Source of the DNA: Deltaproteobacteria bacterium RIFOXYA12_FULL_61_11
GTDB taxonomy: Bacteria; Bdellovibrionota_F; JAHFAK01; YA12-FULL-61-11
Length of the DNA stretch: 32,249 nt
Direction of reading: 5' to 3'
Assembly (NCBI GenBank): GCA_001799195.1
Contig: MGSU01000297.1
Coordinates: 1 to 32,249 of the forward strand
The stretch's first letter is position 1. Each line of letters opens with the position of its first letter. A program made the translations under genes and the position numbers. Below the pieces are notes generated by a model. The model saw only the letters and a program-made list of their open reading frames with translations. It did no database searches and was not told the DNA's origin. Below are positions 15,612 to 23,394 of this stretch, in pieces.

Positions 15612-16994
15612 ATGAACGAGAACAAACGAGAGGATGGGCAGGACAAAGCAGCTCCCGAGACTACTCCCCCTTCGCGCACTCCTGTACCGGTCCAGGCAGC
15701 GATTCCCCGTACCCGTCGAGGCCAATCCTACCGCGGGGTTGCCAAACCGAGGGAGAGCACCGAACAGGGCCAGACCAGGGACAAGTTTCCACCCCAGGAA
15801 CAGCAACGCCCCCTTGCTCCGGCGCCGAGCGTGGCCAGGAACGATTGGCCCGAGGCGATGCCTCTCCTCCTCGGTCTGCAACAAGAACTCAAGGCCATCC
15901 GTATTGCCCTGGGGGGTCTCAACGGCACCCTGGAACGCCTCGCGAGCGAGCGGGAGCAGCGGCACAACGAGAAGCGCAAGCGGACCCTGCGTTCGGCCAT
16001 GTTCGTCGATTTCGACAACATCTTCATCGCGTTCAATGATATCGCACCGCAACTCGGCGACTACTTCGTCAACCAGATCACCTCGTGGGTGGACTGGTTC
16101 GAGAGCGGGAAGACCAACCAATCCGAGAACCAGGACGAACCTATGGAAACGCGGGACCTGCACATCCGCAAGTGCTATCTCAATCCCCGCTCCTTCCACA
16201 AGTACCGCGATCAGTTCGTCCGCTCCGGGTTCCAGATCGTCGATTGCCCGCCCATCTCCTCGCGGGGTAAGACCAGCACCGACATGCGCATGGTCATCGA
16301 CATCATGAACTCGATGCAGAGCGCCAAGGGTATCGACGAGTACATCATCATGTCCTCGGACGCTGATTTCATGCCGATCCTGCTCAGTCTGCGAGAAGCC
16401 GGACATCTCACCACCGTGGTAGCCATCGGTCCGACCTCCGAGCATTACCGCTCGGCGTGCGACCGGATCATCGATTACGAGGATTTCCGGGAACACGCAC
16501 TGGGCATGAGCGAGGAGAAGGTCGAGGAGCATCGCGTCGAACCCGAACTCGAGGAGCCGGTGGAGAAGAAGGAGGATATTTTCAGCACCGACGACCTCGG
16601 ACCGCGCGATTTACACAACTTCCTCCGCGAGTTGAAGGGCCACCTGCGCTTATTGCCGCGGGGCAGCAGCAATGTCGAACTCTTGACCAAAGAGGAATTC
16701 CGGGTCCTCTTCGCAGCCCTGGCCTGGACCATACGCCAACATGGCAACATCGGGTTGCTCCGGACCTCGGCGAGGGTGAGCGACCTCTGCTCACACAATG
16801 GTTGGGACATCTACCGCAACAAGGTCCAGGCCATCTTGCAGGAGTTCCGGCTCGGACCTGAATTGCTGCGCGATCCCAAGACTCTCTCAACCTCGACCAT
16901 TGCCAAGATGTTCCTGCTGCGGTTGCGCAGCATGCGGAAACAGCAACAGACCAGTACTCCTCCACCCGTTGTGCCGCAACCCCCTCAGGTCTGA
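15612..16994 (+). CDS. NYN-domain (PIN-like) putative ribonuclease with long flanking regions
   Basis: A 460-residue protein. Residues 1-80 are a Pro/Arg-rich disordered region, 85-125 a helical segment, and about 126-290 the NYN domain. The acidic residues of a PIN/NYN metal site are visible: D133 and D135 in MFVDFDN, D224 and D230 in STDMRMVIDIM, and D250/D252 in MSSDADF. In the family they bind metal ions for RNA cleavage. After an acidic linker (about 300-335) comes a helical region (about 345-440: PRDLHNFLRELKGHL onward) that may bind nucleic acid, perhaps OST-HTH-like, but this is uncertain. The C-terminus is Pro/Gln-rich. The ATG at 15612 has a weak ribosome binding site. Neighbours offer no clear target. 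Confidence 0.8.
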   Translation: MNENKREDGQDKAAPETTPPSRTPVPVQAAIPRTRRGQSYRGVAKPRESTEQGQTRDKFPPQEQQRPLAPAPSVARNDWPEAMPLLLGLQQELKAIRIALGGLNGTLERLASEREQRHNEKRKRTLRSAMFVDFDNIFIAFNDIAPQLGDYFVNQITSWVDWFESGKTNQSENQDEPMETRDLHIRKCYLNPRSFHKYRDQFVRSGFQIVDCPPISSRGKTSTDMRMVIDIMNSMQSAKGIDEYIIMSSDADFMPILLSLREAGHLTTVVAIGPTSEHYRSACDRIIDYEDFREHALGMSEEKVEEHRVEPELEEPVEKKEDIFSTDDLGPRDLHNFLRELKGHLRLLPRGSSNVELLTKEEFRVLFAALAWTIRQHGNIGLLRTSARVSDLCSHNGWDIYRNKVQAILQEFRLGPELLRDPKTLSTSTIAKMFLLRLRSMRKQQQTSTPPPVVPQPPQV

Positions 16995-17055
16995 GAATCG
17001 GGAACCTCTGAGCAAGGACGTGAGCCAGTTCCAACGATTGGCGTTCTCCTCCCCC

Positions 17056-17083
17056 TTGACGAATCCCAGGACCTGCTTATGAT
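17056..17083 (+). promoter_or_regulatory. Promoter of the Hsp20 gene
   Basis: TTGACG (17056-17061) and TATGAT (17078-17083), each 5 of 6 to consensus, are 16 bp apart; a start near 17090 leaves a 37-nt leader ending in AAGGAGGT. CTTGAC also resembles a sigma-32 -35 box, but no CCCCAT-type -10 follows, and no CIRCE repeat was seen. Confidence 0.55.
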
Positions 17084-17126
17084 TGGCTCAGGTCGAAAAA
17101 GTACCATGAAGATGAAGGAGGTACGT

Positions 17127-17549
17127 ATGAACCTGACCCTTTGGAACCCGTTTTTCGCCCCGGTGACCGGCAGTCCGTTCCGCGGTTTGCTCCAGAGCAT
17201 GTTCGAAGACGATCGCTGGAACAATGAAACCTTGGTTCCGGCAGTGGACGTGCGGGAGACCGACACGAGCTATGAGCTCATCGCCGAGCTTCCCGGTTTC
17301 TCGAAGGACGACCTCAAGCTCGAGGTCAAGGACGGCGTCCTGATGTTGTCCGCGGAGCGGAACGAGAAGAAGGAAGAGAATGATGGCTATCTTCGGATCG
17401 AGCGTCGCAGCGGCATGTTCAGCAGGAGCTGGACCTTGCCCGAGGGCACCAAGGTCGAGGATATCGGCGCCCACTACGAGAATGGTGTGCTGACCCTGAC
17501 CATACCCAAGGCAGAAGCCGCGAAGCCGCGTCAAATCTCCATCCATTGA
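17127..17549 (+). CDS. Hsp20/alpha-crystallin family small heat shock protein
   Basis: A 140-residue chaperone that holds unfolding proteins in a refoldable state in large oligomers. A short N-terminal arm (MNLTLWNPFFAP) leads to the alpha-crystallin domain, starting at VPAVDVRETDTSYELIAELPG and including GVLMLSAERN and the ENGVLTLTIPKAE strand that ends the fold. A C-terminal IxI-like motif (ISI in RQISIH) fits oligomer contacts. The ATG at 17127 was chosen because a perfect AAGGAGGT lies just upstream, which also predicts strong translation. A sigma-70-type promoter precedes it. It is transcribed alone. Confidence 0.95.
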   Translation: MNLTLWNPFFAPVTGSPFRGLLQSMFEDDRWNNETLVPAVDVRETDTSYELIAELPGFSKDDLKLEVKDGVLMLSAERNEKKEENDGYLRIERRSGMFSRSWTLPEGTKVEDIGAHYENGVLTLTIPKAEAAKPRQISIH

Positions 17550-17741
17550 GTTCCAACCCGGGGAGCCCCGCGGGTGCGTCCTGTACCTTGTAGGGGTTCC
17601 CCTTCCCCCTCCTCGCGCACAAACGGGCAACATTTGGGAAGAGAAATATCTAGCTGCAATGAGTCGCAATAAAAACAAGCTCTAATGTCTTTTTTGCTGC
17701 GATCCTCTCTCCGTATTGGTTGGCCCATGGCTTGGTCGGGA

Positions 17742-17771
17742 TTGACAAGCGGTGGGCAAGGCCCGAATAAT
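17742..17771 (+). promoter_or_regulatory. Promoter of the cold-shock/VOC fusion gene
   Basis: A perfect TTGACA (17742-17747) and AATAAT (17766-17771, 5 of 6) are 18 bp apart. A start near 17778 leaves a leader of about 27 nt carrying GGAGG before the ATG at 17805, too short for a CspA-like thermosensing leader. Confidence 0.6.
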
Positions 17772-17804
17772 ACGCGGCTCGTTCGTGACTTCCGGAGGAT
17801 AGTA

Positions 17805-19076
17805 ATGAGCAGTAAGCTCAACGGTACCGTGGTACGCTTCAATGGTCTTATCGGTAATATCAGGGTCGAGGGGGAACCGGACAAAGAACCTCTCTTCTTC
17901 CACCGCAATGAGGTCGAGGGAGGTCAGGTCCAGATCGGCGACAAGGTCAGCTTCTCCCTCAGCAGCAATAAGACGGGACCCTGCGCCCGGACCATCTCGG
18001 TTACCGAGCAGGGCTCCCACGACGACGACCGCTTCAACCGCATCGAACAACCCCGCGCTCCGAAACCCTGGGCTCCGCGAGATCGTGGATTCGGTCGCCG
18101 AGATCCTGGTCCCCGGGATCAAGGCGGTTACAACCGCGGAGATCGTCAGGGTTTCAACCGAGGAGATCGGCAGGGTTATGACCGCGGAGATCGTCAGGGC
18201 GCACGGCCCATACGGCCCTTCCATCGTCCCGACGAGCGACCTCGGATGGATGAGGATGCCCCTGCAGAACGGCATACCGGGACCGTCAAGTTCTATGCTC
18301 TTCGTCCCGGCAGCGCCGACCAATGGTATGGCTTCCTCGTTCCCGAGGGGGGCGGCCAGGATATCTATTTCGATGCCCGTGGGGTCGGGGAAGAAGTCGT
18401 CACGGATGGGGATAGGGTCACCTTCCTGCTCGGCAATAATCGCAAGGGAGGTAATTTCGCGTATGACCTCAAGGTGCTACAGGGTTCTGTCCCCGTACCC
18501 GCGACCGGTCAGCCCCGAGACGACAGACTGCACTCCGGGAACGTGCGCCAGAATGCAAGGAACAGCACGGTGCGCTTTCCTCGCCCTGAGCAAGAAATCC
18601 AGGACGATACTCCTACTTCTGACGTGGATGATCGGGAACTCGAGTATCCACCCCTCCGGGAAGCGTTACCGGCAGAACCCGCGCTCCAAGGTCCTCGCTT
18701 GGTCCTGTCCATCCTCGCGGTGACCGATCTGCCGACCGCGGCTGATTTCTACAGCAAGGCCTTTGGCTGGACCCGGTTGGTCGATGAAGAGACCTATGTC
18801 GAATTCGCTTTGCCGGGTGGGCATCGTCTTGGACTATACAGCCGCGAGGGTTTTGCCGTGAACACCGGCCGTAGGCCGCAACGGCCTATTCGCGGCGCGA
18901 CCACGGCCACGGAACTCTATTTCTATGTGGCTGATCTGGCCGGTACCATAGAACATGTGATCTCTTGTGGGGCCGATCTCCTCGCCGGCGCTGAACCTCG
19001 CGCCTGGGGCGAAGAAGTGGCCTATCTCGCCGATCCCGAGGGCAACGTCCTGGCCCTGGCAAAGCCCAAGGCCTGA
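17805..19076 (+). CDS. Two cold-shock-like domains fused to a VOC (glyoxalase/bleomycin-resistance) domain
   Basis: A 423-residue protein with an unusual order of domains. CSD-like 1 (about 1-68: LNGTVVRFNG, LFFHRNEVEGG, GDKVSFSLSSN) has a degenerate RNP1. A Gly/Arg/Asp linker (about 70-155) contains three repeats of the type GYNRGDRQ. CSD-like 2 (about 157-226) keeps both nucleic-acid motifs: YGFLVPE and DIYFDARGV. After a second acidic linker, residues 298-421 form a VOC domain (LAVTDLPTAADFYSKAFGW, ELYFYVADLAGTIEHVISCGA, AYLADPEGNVLALA). CSDs bind single-stranded RNA or DNA; VOC domains bind metals or small molecules. GGAGG stands 7 nt before the ATG. There is no in-frame stop or sign of frameshift between domains. 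The role is unknown. Confidence 0.85.
   Translation: MSSKLNGTVVRFNGLIGNIRVEGEPDKEPLFFHRNEVEGGQVQIGDKVSFSLSSNKTGPCARTISVTEQGSHDDDRFNRIEQPRAPKPWAPRDRGFGRRDPGPRDQGGYNRGDRQGFNRGDRQGYDRGDRQGARPIRPFHRPDERPRMDEDAPAERHTGTVKFYALRPGSADQWYGFLVPEGGGQDIYFDARGVGEEVVTDGDRVTFLLGNNRKGGNFAYDLKVLQGSVPVPATGQPRDDRLHSGNVRQNARNSTVRFPRPEQEIQDDTPTSDVDDRELEYPPLREALPAEPALQGPRLVLSILAVTDLPTAADFYSKAFGWTRLVDEETYVEFALPGGHRLGLYSREGFAVNTGRRPQRPIRGATTATELYFYVADLAGTIEHVISCGADLLAGAEPRAWGEEVAYLADPEGNVLALAKPKA
18126..18197 (+). repeat. Three tandem 24-bp repeats inside the CSD-VOC gene
   Basis: Units start at 18126, 18150 and 18174 and differ by few bases. Each encodes G-[YF]-[ND]-RGDRQ, so the array is in frame and forms the flexible RGD/RGG-like linker between the two cold-shock domains. 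A partial, more diverged unit precedes it. Copy number may vary between strains. Confidence 0.9.
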
Positions 19077-19156
19077 GCCGAACACGTCAACTCGGGGACG
19101 GGTTCCTCACTCCCCTGCTCCGCAGCGTCGTCGACAACCGATGTTTCGTGTCGGCG

Positions 19157-19966
19157 TCAGGATTTCCGTTCCAGACTCAACCGTCGTCGGCCGCCGAGTA
19201 CGGCAGAGAAGAGTACCAGGGTGGCGCCGAGGTACTGCACGGGGACCATGCGTTCTCCCAACAGGAGCATAGCGAGGATCAGGGTGAGGAGGGATTCGAG
19301 GGGCGCGAGCAGGGCGGTCTGTGCGCTGCCGATGCGGGCGATTGCGGTGAAGAGCAGGATTCTCGCAGCAGCGGTGGAGACAACCGCGCTCCAGACAATG
19401 GCGAGGATGACTGCTCGATGCCAGGGAGGATCCCATCCGTCGATGCAGAGGGAGGCGCCTCCAAGGAGGACGGTCATGCAGGAAATGACATAGAATGAAG
19501 TCGTGGTGGCCGGCAAATCCGCCAGTTTCCATTGCACGTAGACGACATGCACGGCGAACACCAGACAAGAAGTACCGCACAGCATCAGACCGAGGATCGA
19601 CCTGGTACCGCCCGGATCGACCAGGAGCCAGACGCCGGCGAGGGACAAGGTGAAGCGGAGGAGATCGGTCCAGCGAAGGCGTTCGTGGAACAGGGTCAAC
19701 AGGAGCAAGGCGACCATGGGATACAGGGCGTAGATGATAGTCGCGATCGAGACGTCGAGGTAGACGAGCGACTGGTAGTAGGCCAGCATGCTGATCGTGT
19801 TCAGGAGGCCGGCGATACTGCAATGGCGCAAACCCGCACGATCGAGGCGGAGGAGCGAGGGTTTGAAGAGGGCAAAACCGAGACCGAGGATCAAGGCGGC
19901 GAGCGCCATGCGGCCGGTGAGGAGTTGCAGAGGGGTCGCTCCTTCGACCATGCCCAGCTTGATCAC
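19157..19966 (-). CDS. EamA/DMT-superfamily transporter (start codon uncertain)
   Basis: A 10-helix inner-membrane drug/metabolite transporter with two EamA halves: the first contains LLTGRMALAALILGLGFAL and YYQSLVYLDVSIATIIYALYP, the second ARILLFTAIARIGSAQTALLAPLESLLTLILAMLLLGE. Substrate unknown. The only canonical start, GTG at 19966, has no ribosome binding site and cuts off the first helix; the frame upstream encodes a good one (FALAILAYALLATTPPV), and runs open back to the TGA of the preceding gene (20087-20089). The only start-like codons there are CTG, including one directly after that TGA (20084-20086), which would give 309 residues, a normal length. The true start is therefore probably upstream and non-canonical. 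Confidence 0.85.
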   Translation of the reverse strand: MIKLGMVEGATPLQLLTGRMALAALILGLGFALFKPSLLRLDRAGLRHCSIAGLLNTISMLAYYQSLVYLDVSIATIIYALYPMVALLLLTLFHERLRWTDLLRFTLSLAGVWLLVDPGGTRSILGLMLCGTSCLVFAVHVVYVQWKLADLPATTTSFYVISCMTVLLGGASLCIDGWDPPWHRAVILAIVWSAVVSTAAARILLFTAIARIGSAQTALLAPLESLLTLILAMLLLGERMVPVQYLGATLVLFSAVLGGRRRLSLERKS

Positions 19967-20086
19967 CGGAGGGGTCGTGGCCAGCAGGGCATAGGCGAGG
20001 ATGGCCAGGGCGAAACCGGGCCGCGCCGAGGAAGGTGGCGCCAGGGGCGCTCGGTAGTGGTTCGGATCGGAATGGAAGCGGTCCAG

Positions 20087-20725
20087 TCAGCGCTCGCCGA
20101 CACAGAGGGTCAGGCCCATGCCGTCCAGTTGCGGCCGGTTGCTGCCCTGATACACGGTCGGGTCGGTTTCCTCGTCGACGCTGTAGACGTGGAGGGCTTT
20201 GCCGGCTTCCACCGGGTAGGGCAACACCAGGAGCGGCGGAAGGAGGACCAGGGCATCGATCTCCAGGGAGCGTTCGGCAGCCCAGATCACGCTGCTGCGG
20301 AAACCGCTCTCCTCGTTGCAGTGTTGCCAACGGAACATCGGCAGAGAACTGATCCCGAAGCGCTCGTCGAGGAGACTTAGGTCGTCGAGGGTCGGTAGCC
20401 GGAAACTACCCTCCCAGCCATCGACGGTGAGGGCTTCGCAATAGGCCTGAGCAGCGCCTTGCTGCATCGCCTTCGAAGAGAGTTCGCTGAGGACCAGCTC
20501 GGGGAGGTCATCGCTGGCGTAGACCGCAACGTCACCATCGTCGGCGATGCGGTACCAGGTCATGTCGTCCCTGAGTTGTTCACCTTGCCGATCACAGGGA
20601 GTCTGAGCCGGGAGCGGCTCGCCAAGGTCTTCTCCGGGACCGCAGGACGGTCCTGTGCAGAGCCCGAGGACCAGGAGCAAGGTCAAGTTGGCGACAAGGA
20701 CGGCGAGAACGGTTGGGGCTCGCAT
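20087..20725 (-). CDS. Exported protein with a DUF1566-like domain
   Basis: A 212-residue protein with a signal peptide (MRAPTVLAVLVANLTLLLVLGL) followed by CTGPSCG; the LGLC site is a poor lipobox, so lipidation is doubtful. The region AYCEALTVDGWEGSFRLPTLDDLSLL resembles DUF1566/Lcl domains (AxxYC..L..G...WRLPT..EL), found in many secreted bacterial proteins and related to formylglycine-enzyme or lectin-like folds. Further on, SSVIWAAER and a C-terminal GMGLTLCVGER fit the same domain. AAGGAGGAG lies before the ATG. It ends directly in front of, and in the same frame as, the EamA gene. Function unknown. Confidence 0.7.
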   Translation of the reverse strand: MRAPTVLAVLVANLTLLLVLGLCTGPSCGPGEDLGEPLPAQTPCDRQGEQLRDDMTWYRIADDGDVAVYASDDLPELVLSELSSKAMQQGAAQAYCEALTVDGWEGSFRLPTLDDLSLLDERFGISSLPMFRWQHCNEESGFRSSVIWAAERSLEIDALVLLPPLLVLPYPVEAGKALHVYSVDEETDPTVYQGSNRPQLDGMGLTLCVGER

Positions 20726-21010
20726 GAGTGTACTCCTCCTTCTTTGGATGGACGCTGCGAAAGCACGAAGTGTGCCGGAAAAATAGTAGCAAATACAAAA
20801 AGATAAAAAGCATCGTTGGGCCGGAACAGGGTGCCCGGAGGTGAGTTGGTGTCGTCTCGACCTCGGGATTGGCGAGAGGATGGCGCCCCTTTCTCTCCAT
20901 GCGGGTTTGACAGGAGAGAGCCTTCCAGACTACTACCACGACTGGATGCTGTACATCCGCGGTGGAAGGTCCCGCCGGGATCGGGTTACAGGGGGCAAGG
21001 AGAAGGAAGG

Positions 21011-22702
21011 ATGAATGAAGAGGACAGGACGAAGGGCGAGGATTTTATCCGAGCGAGGATCCGCGAGGACCTGGCCGCGGGAAAGAACGGGGGCAGGGTG
21101 GTGACCCGTTTTCCGCCCGAGCCCAACGGATATTTGCATGTTGGTCATGCCAAATCGATCGTGCTGAATTTCGGATTGGCCGAAGAGTTCGGAGGGGCCT
21201 GTTACCTGCGCTTCGATGACACCAACCCTTGCACCGAGAACGTCGAGTACTCGGAATCCATCAAGGAAGCGGTGCGCTGGCTGGGGTTCGACTGGGGTCC
21301 GCGTTTGACTCACGCCTCGGATTATTTCGAGCAACTCTACTCCTTCGCGGAACGCCTGATCCAACTCGGCAAGGCGTATATTTGCGAACAGACGCAAGAG
21401 CAGATTCGGGAGTACAAAGGTACCTTGACCGAGCCGGGCAGACCCAGCCCCTATCGCGATCGTCCGGCGGACGAGAATCTCGAACTCTTCCGCCGCATGA
21501 GGGCGGGGGAATTCGACGAGGGACGTTACGTCCTGAGGGCGAAGATCGACATGGCTTCGCCCAATCTCGTGTTGCGGGATCCGGTCATCTATCGCATCCG
21601 GAAGGTCTCCCACCACAGGACCGGCGAGGCTTGGTGCATCTATCCCATGTACGATTTCACGCACTGCCTCAACGATTCCCTCGAGGGTATCACCCACTCG
21701 CTGTGCACGCTCGAGTTCGAGAACAACAGGCCGTTGTACGACTGGTTCATCGATCAACTGGGATTGCCGCATCACCCCCAGCAGATCGAATTCTCGCGCT
21801 TGAACCTGACCTATATGATCACCTCGAAACGCAAGTTGGCCCAACTCGTCCGCGAGGGGCATGTCAGCGGTTGGGACGACCCCCGTATGCCCACTCTGGT
21901 GGGTATGCGCCGGCGCGGTTTTCCTCCTGGAGCCCTGCGCGATCTGTGTGAGAGGGTGGGGTTGACCAGGAAGGAGAGCTGCATAGAACTCGGTCTCCTG
22001 GAAAACTGTGTGCGCGAAGCATTGGATCGCACCTCCCAGCGGCGGCTGGCCGTGTTGAGGCCGCTCAAGGTGGTGTTGACCAACTGGCCCGAAGCTCGCG
22101 TCGAGCAGCTTGAGGCCCCAAACCATCCTCAGAACCCCGAGGCAGGTAAGCGCTTGCTGTCGTTCGGGAGAGAACTCTACATCGAACGGGACGATTTCGC
22201 CGATCCTCCTCCGAAGAAGTTCCACCGCCTCAGCCCGGGAGCCGAGGTGCGCTTGCGCTCTGCGTATATCATCCGCTGCGACGAGGTCCAGAGGGACGAA
22301 CACGGCGAGGTGGTCGAGTTGCGTTGCCATTGTGACCTCGACAGCCGCAGCGGCTCTCCCGGCGCCGAACGGAAGGTCAAGGGTACCATTCATTGGATTC
22401 ATGCAGCCACGGCCAGGCCGGCGGTGGTGAGGCTGTACGATCGCCTCTTCACCGTACCCGACCCGACCGCGGACAAGGAAGTCGAGTTCCTAACTCACCT
22501 CAATACCGCGTCGCTCGAAGTTCTCAAGAATGCTTTACTCGAAGAGTCCCTCGGGCACGTCGAGCCCGGAACCGTTTTCCAGTTCGAGCGGCTCGGCTAT
22601 TTCTGCGCCGATAGGATCGACCATCGACCCGAGGCCCCGGTGTTCAATCGGACCATCACCCTGCGCGATACCTGGGCCAAGGTTGCCCAGCAGGGCCTTT
22701 GA
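21011..22702 (+). CDS. glnS: Glutaminyl-tRNA synthetase
   Basis: A 563-residue class I aminoacyl-tRNA synthetase that joins glutamine to tRNA-Gln using ATP. The Rossmann catalytic domain has the GlnRS form of HIGH in FPPEPNGYLHVGHAKS (HVGH at 43-46), the RFDDTNP motif and a KMSKS variant ITSKR (270-274). YPMYDFTHCLNDSLEGITHS is GlnRS/GluRS-typical, and the C-terminal anticodon-binding barrels run from about 340 on (RPLKVVLTNWPE). Length and motifs point to GlnRS rather than GluRS. The ATG at 21011 has AAGGAAGG just upstream; the frame extending to 20816 is unsupported. Having glnS implies direct charging rather than only the GatCAB route. Confidence 0.97.
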   Translation: MNEEDRTKGEDFIRARIREDLAAGKNGGRVVTRFPPEPNGYLHVGHAKSIVLNFGLAEEFGGACYLRFDDTNPCTENVEYSESIKEAVRWLGFDWGPRLTHASDYFEQLYSFAERLIQLGKAYICEQTQEQIREYKGTLTEPGRPSPYRDRPADENLELFRRMRAGEFDEGRYVLRAKIDMASPNLVLRDPVIYRIRKVSHHRTGEAWCIYPMYDFTHCLNDSLEGITHSLCTLEFENNRPLYDWFIDQLGLPHHPQQIEFSRLNLTYMITSKRKLAQLVREGHVSGWDDPRMPTLVGMRRRGFPPGALRDLCERVGLTRKESCIELGLLENCVREALDRTSQRRLAVLRPLKVVLTNWPEARVEQLEAPNHPQNPEAGKRLLSFGRELYIERDDFADPPPKKFHRLSPGAEVRLRSAYIIRCDEVQRDEHGEVVELRCHCDLDSRSGSPGAERKVKGTIHWIHAATARPAVVRLYDRLFTVPDPTADKEVEFLTHLNTASLEVLKNALLEESLGHVEPGTVFQFERLGYFCADRIDHRPEAPVFNRTITLRDTWAKVAQQGL

Positions 22703-22764
22703 AAATTTCTTAGTCTTTTCAGCAGCTTTTGGCCTTCCCTGGCCTCGGCTGGACGGTGGGGAAA

Positions 22765-22837
22765 TGGCAAGGGTCGGAATCGAACCGACGACACGCGGAT
22801 TTTCAGTCCACTGCTCTACCGGCTGAGCTACCTCGCC
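22765..22837 (-). tRNA. tRNA-Phe (anticodon GAA)
   Basis: The minus strand folds as a complete 73-nt tRNA. The acceptor stem pairs GGCGAGG with CCTTGCC (one G-U pair) and A73 is the discriminator. The D arm has AGCTCAG..GGTAGAGC, the T arm has GGTTCGATTCC, and the anticodon loop CTGAAAA holds GAA (plus-strand 22802-22804). CCA is not encoded, so it must be added by nucleotidyltransferase. It lies between glnS and secG, convergent with glnS. Confidence 0.97.
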
Positions 22838-22922
22838 GCCGCGTGGGAACCTAGTCCAAGCAGCCTGGGCCAGTCAAGCGATTTCTTTGCTTGCTGAGGG
22901 GATGGGAACGGGTAGGAAGGGT

Positions 22923-23384
22923 TTATTCGCCGGCCGGGGTCGGGGGGGCAGCTTCCGGTTGGGTTGGAGGAGCTTCGACAGGTGCGGGAGCTTCTGCGGG
23001 CGAAGGATTGACCGGAGCCGAGGCTTCGGGGGCAGGGGCGGGCTTGCTGGCATCGATCTCTATCTCGGCCGCCGGAGCCATTTGGTCTGCGGGTTTCGGG
23101 GCGGTGATCGGTGCCGGAGCGGCGTTTTCTTCCTGTAAGAGCGAGGTGGACTGGGGTCTGGTCGCGATGGTGGCCAAGATGATACTGGTGACCATGAACA
23201 CCACCGCGCTGCCGGTCGTGATCTGCCCGAGCACCTTGACCGCGCCGCGGGCTCCGAAGATGTTCTGTTGGGCTCCGCCGCCGAACGCGGAGCCGAGGTC
23301 GCCGCCCTTCCCGGGTTGGAGCAGGACGACGATGATCAAGAAGAGGCAGACGAAAACGTGCAGGGTGATGATGAGTGCGGTCAT
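22923..23384 (-). CDS. secG: SecG, preprotein translocase subunit, with long Pro/Ala tail
   Basis: SecG is the small third subunit of the SecYEG channel in the inner membrane. The first 75 residues are canonical: helix 1 (ALIITLHVFVCLFLIIVVLLQ), the conserved loop PGKGGDLGSAFGGGAQQNIFGARGA, and helix 2 (ITTGSAVVFMVTSIILATIA). Residues of about 80-153 form a long Pro/Ala/Glu-rich, probably disordered tail (KPAPAPEASAPVNPSPAEAP onward). It follows tpiA by 10 bp, the usual tpiA-secG neighbourhood, and is the last gene of the glycolytic operon before tRNA-Phe. Confidence 0.95.
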   Translation of the reverse strand: MTALIITLHVFVCLFLIIVVLLQPGKGGDLGSAFGGGAQQNIFGARGAVKVLGQITTGSAVVFMVTSIILATIATRPQSTSLLQEENAAPAPITAPKPADQMAPAAEIEIDASKPAPAPEASAPVNPSPAEAPAPVEAPPTQPEAAPPTPAGE

Positions 23385-23394
23385 GGGTTGGTCC

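Noticed and set aside
18126-18197. Possible CRISPR-like array
   Set aside because: The units are contiguous without spacers and are in frame within a coding region.
20933-22402. 489-codon minus-strand ORF inside glnS
   Set aside because: It is complementary to unmistakable GlnRS motifs and has no ribosome binding site.
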